From contig JANXMD010000263.1 in NCBI GenBank assembly GCA_025354845.1, forward strand, positions 1 through 7,655: DNA of 7,655 nucleotides, read 5' to 3'. This stretch comes from Verrucomicrobiota bacterium. GTDB lineage: Bacteria; Verrucomicrobiota; Verrucomicrobiia; Limisphaerales; UBA9464. Under the pieces are notes generated by a model. That model was not told the origin of the DNA, ran no database searches, and worked only from the letters and a program-made list of their open reading frames with translations. Numbering within the stretch: position 1 is the first letter of the stretch; each line of letters opens with the position of its first letter. The translations under genes were made by a program, and so were the position numbers. This document shows positions 6,059 through 7,655 of this stretch, in pieces.

Positions 6059-6340
6059 TCAGAAGCGATGATCCGGGCACTTCTCGCGGATGACGCGTCG
6101 GAGATGTTCGACAAACTCGGGCGGGTGCAAGTCGCGGGCGGCGCGGCGTTCCACGCACTCCAAGAGGTCGAGCCAGTCGCTGAGGGCTGGTTCCTTGATC
6201 TCAATCCACTGGATGTCCTTTCCCGCGCGCTTGGGGCGCTCGTAGAACTCCCATTTTTTCCCGCTTTTATGGGCGAAGACATGGCGTTTCACGCCGTCTT
6301 CGCCGGGAGTGGTCCATCCGATTTCCGCTTTTGATCCCAT
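6059..6340 (-). CDS. small conserved-looking protein of unknown function (93 aa)
   Basis: I do not recognise a named family. The protein is soluble, charged and without signal peptide or membrane segment. The first half looks beta-rich: GWTTPGEDGVKRHVFAHK, then KKWEFYERPKR and IQWIEIKEP. The second half looks helical, from LSDWLDLLECVERRAARD to VEHLRRVIREKCPD. From memory, small proteins with this W-x-F/Y-E/R-x-KR then EPxLxDWLxLL plan occur in several phyla as uncharacterised proteins. Two cysteines (C62 and C88) show no metal-binding pattern. The ATG at 6340 is the only start in the window with SD-like sequence, a tandem AGGACCT pair just upstream. It lies 22 bp after ispF and 27 bp before the hydrolase gene. 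It is probably real, given its codon-like composition and operon position. Confidence 0.75.
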   Translation of the reverse strand: MGSKAEIGWTTPGEDGVKRHVFAHKSGKKWEFYERPKRAGKDIQWIEIKEPALSDWLDLLECVERRAARDLHPPEFVEHLRRVIREKCPDHRF

Positions 6341-6341
6341 G

Positions 6342-6355
6342 AGGTCCTAGGTCCT
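6342..6355 (-). promoter_or_regulatory. tandem AGGACCT, SD-like leader of the 93-aa gene
   Basis: AGGACCT occurs twice in a row, directly before C-ATG. The AGGA cores lie 11 and 4 nt from the ATG, both outside the usual optimum. It is the only purine-rich start leader in the window. The ribosome-binding role is inferred. Confidence 0.35.
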
Positions 6356-6362
6356 TAAAGTG

Positions 6363-6842
6363 TCACTCCGGCAGATCGACGCTGGCGACCGCCATGGCGG
6401 CGATCCCTTCCTCGCGACCGAGGAAGCCCATGCGTTCGTTGGTGGTGGCCTTGATGCCCACCTTCGCGGTCGGTAGTCCGAGGGCGCCGGCGACGCGCTC
6501 CTTCATCAGGGCGAGGTGGGGAAAGATTTTTGGCTGCTCGGCGATCACGGTGGCATCGACGTTCACGATGCGTCCGCCGCGGGCCGTCACCTGGCGGGCC
6601 GATTCCTCGAGGAACACGCGGCTCGGGGCCCCCTTCCAACGGGGATCGGTGTTGGGAAAGAAGTGTCCGATATCGACCTCCCCGATGGCACCGAGCACGG
6701 CGTCGGTGATGGCGTGAGCGAGCGCATCGGCATCGCTGTGGCCGTCCAGTCCGCGCGTATGCGGGATCTCGACGCAGCCCAGCACAAGCTTGCGGCCTTC
6801 CACCAGCGCATGGACATCGTAGCCGATGCCGACGTGTATCAT
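6363..6842 (-). CDS. ispF: 2-C-methyl-D-erythritol 2,4-cyclodiphosphate synthase
   Basis: IspF converts CDP-methylerythritol 2-phosphate to the cyclodiphosphate plus CMP in the MEP pathway to isoprenoids, as a cytosolic homotrimer. The protein is 159 residues, the normal length. It begins MIHVGIGYDVH, in which D9 and H11, together with H43 in GHSDADALAHAITDAVLGA, form the metal site equivalent to E. coli D8, H10 and H42. The flexible loop IGHFFPNTDPRW (58-69) and the C-terminal CDP-site segment KATTNERMGFLGREEGIAAMAV (split around residues 131-152) are intact. The ATG at 6842 is chosen because it matches the family N-terminus; an upstream TTG (6872) would add a proline-rich tail. No ispD lies next to it in the window. 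It is followed after 22 bp by the small unknown gene and may lead an operon with the hydrolase and methyltransferase. Confidence 0.97.
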   Translation of the reverse strand: MIHVGIGYDVHALVEGRKLVLGCVEIPHTRGLDGHSDADALAHAITDAVLGAIGEVDIGHFFPNTDPRWKGAPSRVFLEESARQVTARGGRIVNVDATVIAEQPKIFPHLALMKERVAGALGLPTAKVGIKATTNERMGFLGREEGIAAMAVASVDLPE

Positions 6843-6911
6843 GATGGGAAGCCTAGGCGGGGGCGGGGACAAAGTCCATGGCGCCGGGCATTCCCCGAAA
6901 TCCCTGGGGCT

Positions 6912-7655
6912 TTAAGTCCAGCAGAACCGGTCGCGGCTGGTGTAGTAAATCAGCCCGAGAATGCGGGCTTGAACCACGGCGAAGTACAGCGTCAGAAACC
7001 CGTTGGGTAGGGCGCCCAAGAGGCCCAGATGCATCCGATCCAGCACTTGTCGCACCGCAAGGTTCACTGCCGTGATGCCGACCAGCATCATCAGGGCGAG
7101 GACATACCGTCCCGGAATGGCGAGGATTGAGGGGATCACGACTCTGGGATCGAGTCCGACCAAAGAGTCGGTCATGGCCACGGCGAGCAGCGCCATGGGC
7201 AGGTACGCCGCGCCTCCTGCCAACAGCGCAAGACCCAACCCGGTGGTGGTGGAGTTGCCGGTCGCGTTGTTGAAGGACAGCAGGGCGTAGCCGGGGCCGA
7301 GGCAGAGGGCGACGGTGCCAATCCAGAGCAGGCAAGGTTGAAGCAGTTCCGCGAACCAAGTGGCGGATTCAAACGCCGGCCAGGAAGGCATCCGAGTCTC
7401 GCCCTGCGCGCTGGTCTGCACGATATTTTGAAGCGTGACCAGAAGGTATCCGAATGAAAAAACGCCGAGAATGAGGGAGGCCCGCGGAGCCAGCATCGTT
7501 CCACCGATCAACACCGTGAAGAAGACCGTGCCCGCCACCAGAATGATCACTCCGTCGCCAAGGAATGGATAGACCAGCGCGCTGAGCAGTCCTGGATCCT
7601 GCGGCTTGGAAACCACGGGGTGCACCACCGTAGCGGTCGTGGTCGATGAGGGGAA
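6912..7655 (-). CDS. multi-pass membrane protein of unknown function, 5' end beyond window
   Basis: The frame is open from the window edge to a TAA at 6912, giving about 247 residues. A GTG at 7628 exists, but codons before it (FPSSTTTAT) stay open, and the Ser/Thr-rich stretch looks like a linker, so the true start is probably outside. I do not recognise a named family. Five or six hydrophobic segments follow the linker. They run roughly from GVIILVAGTVFFTVLIGG and LILGVFSFGYLLVTLQ, through LLWIGTVALCLGPGYALLSF and LALLAGGAAYLPMALLAV, to YVLALMMLVGITAVNLAV and a last segment before the end. The C-terminus ILGLIYYTSRDRFCW recalls a tail I associate with planctomycetal and verrucomicrobial membrane proteins that carry a cytosolic N-terminal domain. 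The gap to ispF is 69 bp with no clear promoter or terminator. Confidence 0.75.
   Translation of the reverse strand, partial: FPSSTTTATVVHPVVSKPQDPGLLSALVYPFLGDGVIILVAGTVFFTVLIGGTMLAPRASLILGVFSFGYLLVTLQNIVQTSAQGETRMPSWPAFESATWFAELLQPCLLWIGTVALCLGPGYALLSFNNATGNSTTTGLGLALLAGGAAYLPMALLAVAMTDSLVGLDPRVVIPSILAIPGRYVLALMMLVGITAVNLAVRQVLDRMHLGLLGALPNGFLTLYFAVVQARILGLIYYTSRDRFCWT

Noticed and set aside
5327..6334. 335-codon open frame on the plus strand spanning the C26 hydrolase, the 27-bp gap and the 93-aa gene
   Set aside because: It is longer than either sense gene, but its translation has no recognisable motif, while the minus strand encodes an intact C26 catalytic triad. Antisense openness is expected in GC-rich codon-biased DNA.
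6843..6911. Possible terminator between the membrane protein gene and ispF
   Set aside because: Only 4-bp stems (for example CCCC/GGGG and GGAC/GTCC) without a T-run are present.
1..7655. Defence island, CRISPR array, prophage, transposase or tRNA-associated integration
   Set aside because: No spaced direct repeats, recombinase motifs, phage genes or tRNA-like cloverleaf were seen on either strand; gene content is metabolic and membrane-related.

Overview
The window is a GC-rich bacterial chromosomal segment. It holds nine genes, all on the minus strand, so everything is transcribed from the high-coordinate end to the low-coordinate end. The most likely source is a member of the PVC group, probably Verrucomicrobiota. 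I infer this from the start sites, nearly all of which lack a Shine-Dalgarno sequence, and from a secreted zincin and a secreted methyltransferase of types I associate with Verrucomicrobia and Planctomycetes. A short palindromic intergenic repeat around 4261-4420 also looks like repeats I remember from verrucomicrobial genomes. No rRNA, tRNA, ribosomal protein or other phylogenetic marker is present, so the assignment is provisional.

Layout in transcription order. (1) 7655-6912: a 5'-truncated multi-pass membrane protein of unknown function. (2) 6842-6363: IspF, a housekeeping enzyme of the MEP isoprenoid pathway. (3) 6340-6059: a small soluble protein of unknown function. (4) 6031-5279: a class I glutamine-amidotransferase-like hydrolase of the PuuD/peptidase C26 family. 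(5) 5243-4464: a class I SAM-dependent methyltransferase with an N-terminal signal peptide. Genes 2 to 5 are separated by only 22-35 bp and may be one transcript. (6) 4463-4148: a 316-bp gene-free stretch carrying two inverted copies of a short palindromic repeat and a weak promoter candidate. (7) 4147-3233: a dihydrodipicolinate synthase/N-acetylneuraminate lyase superfamily enzyme that lacks key DapA residues and looks more like the hydroxyproline-pathway deaminase/aldolase branch. (8) 3078-2443: a 1-Cys (Prx6-type) peroxiredoxin, followed by a UUCG-loop terminator-like hairpin. (9) 2341-890: a proton-coupled oligopeptide transporter. (10) 866-1: a secreted HExxH zinc metallopeptidase whose C-terminus runs off the window, 23 bp behind the transporter.

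Most of the window is ordinary metabolism. The transporter and metallopeptidase look like a two-gene transcription unit and could combine extracellular proteolysis with peptide uptake. I see no defence system, CRISPR array, prophage or transposase. The items most worth a second look are the inverted repeat pair at 4261-4420, the exported methyltransferase, the peptidase-transporter pair and the non-DapA active site of the DHDPS-like enzyme.
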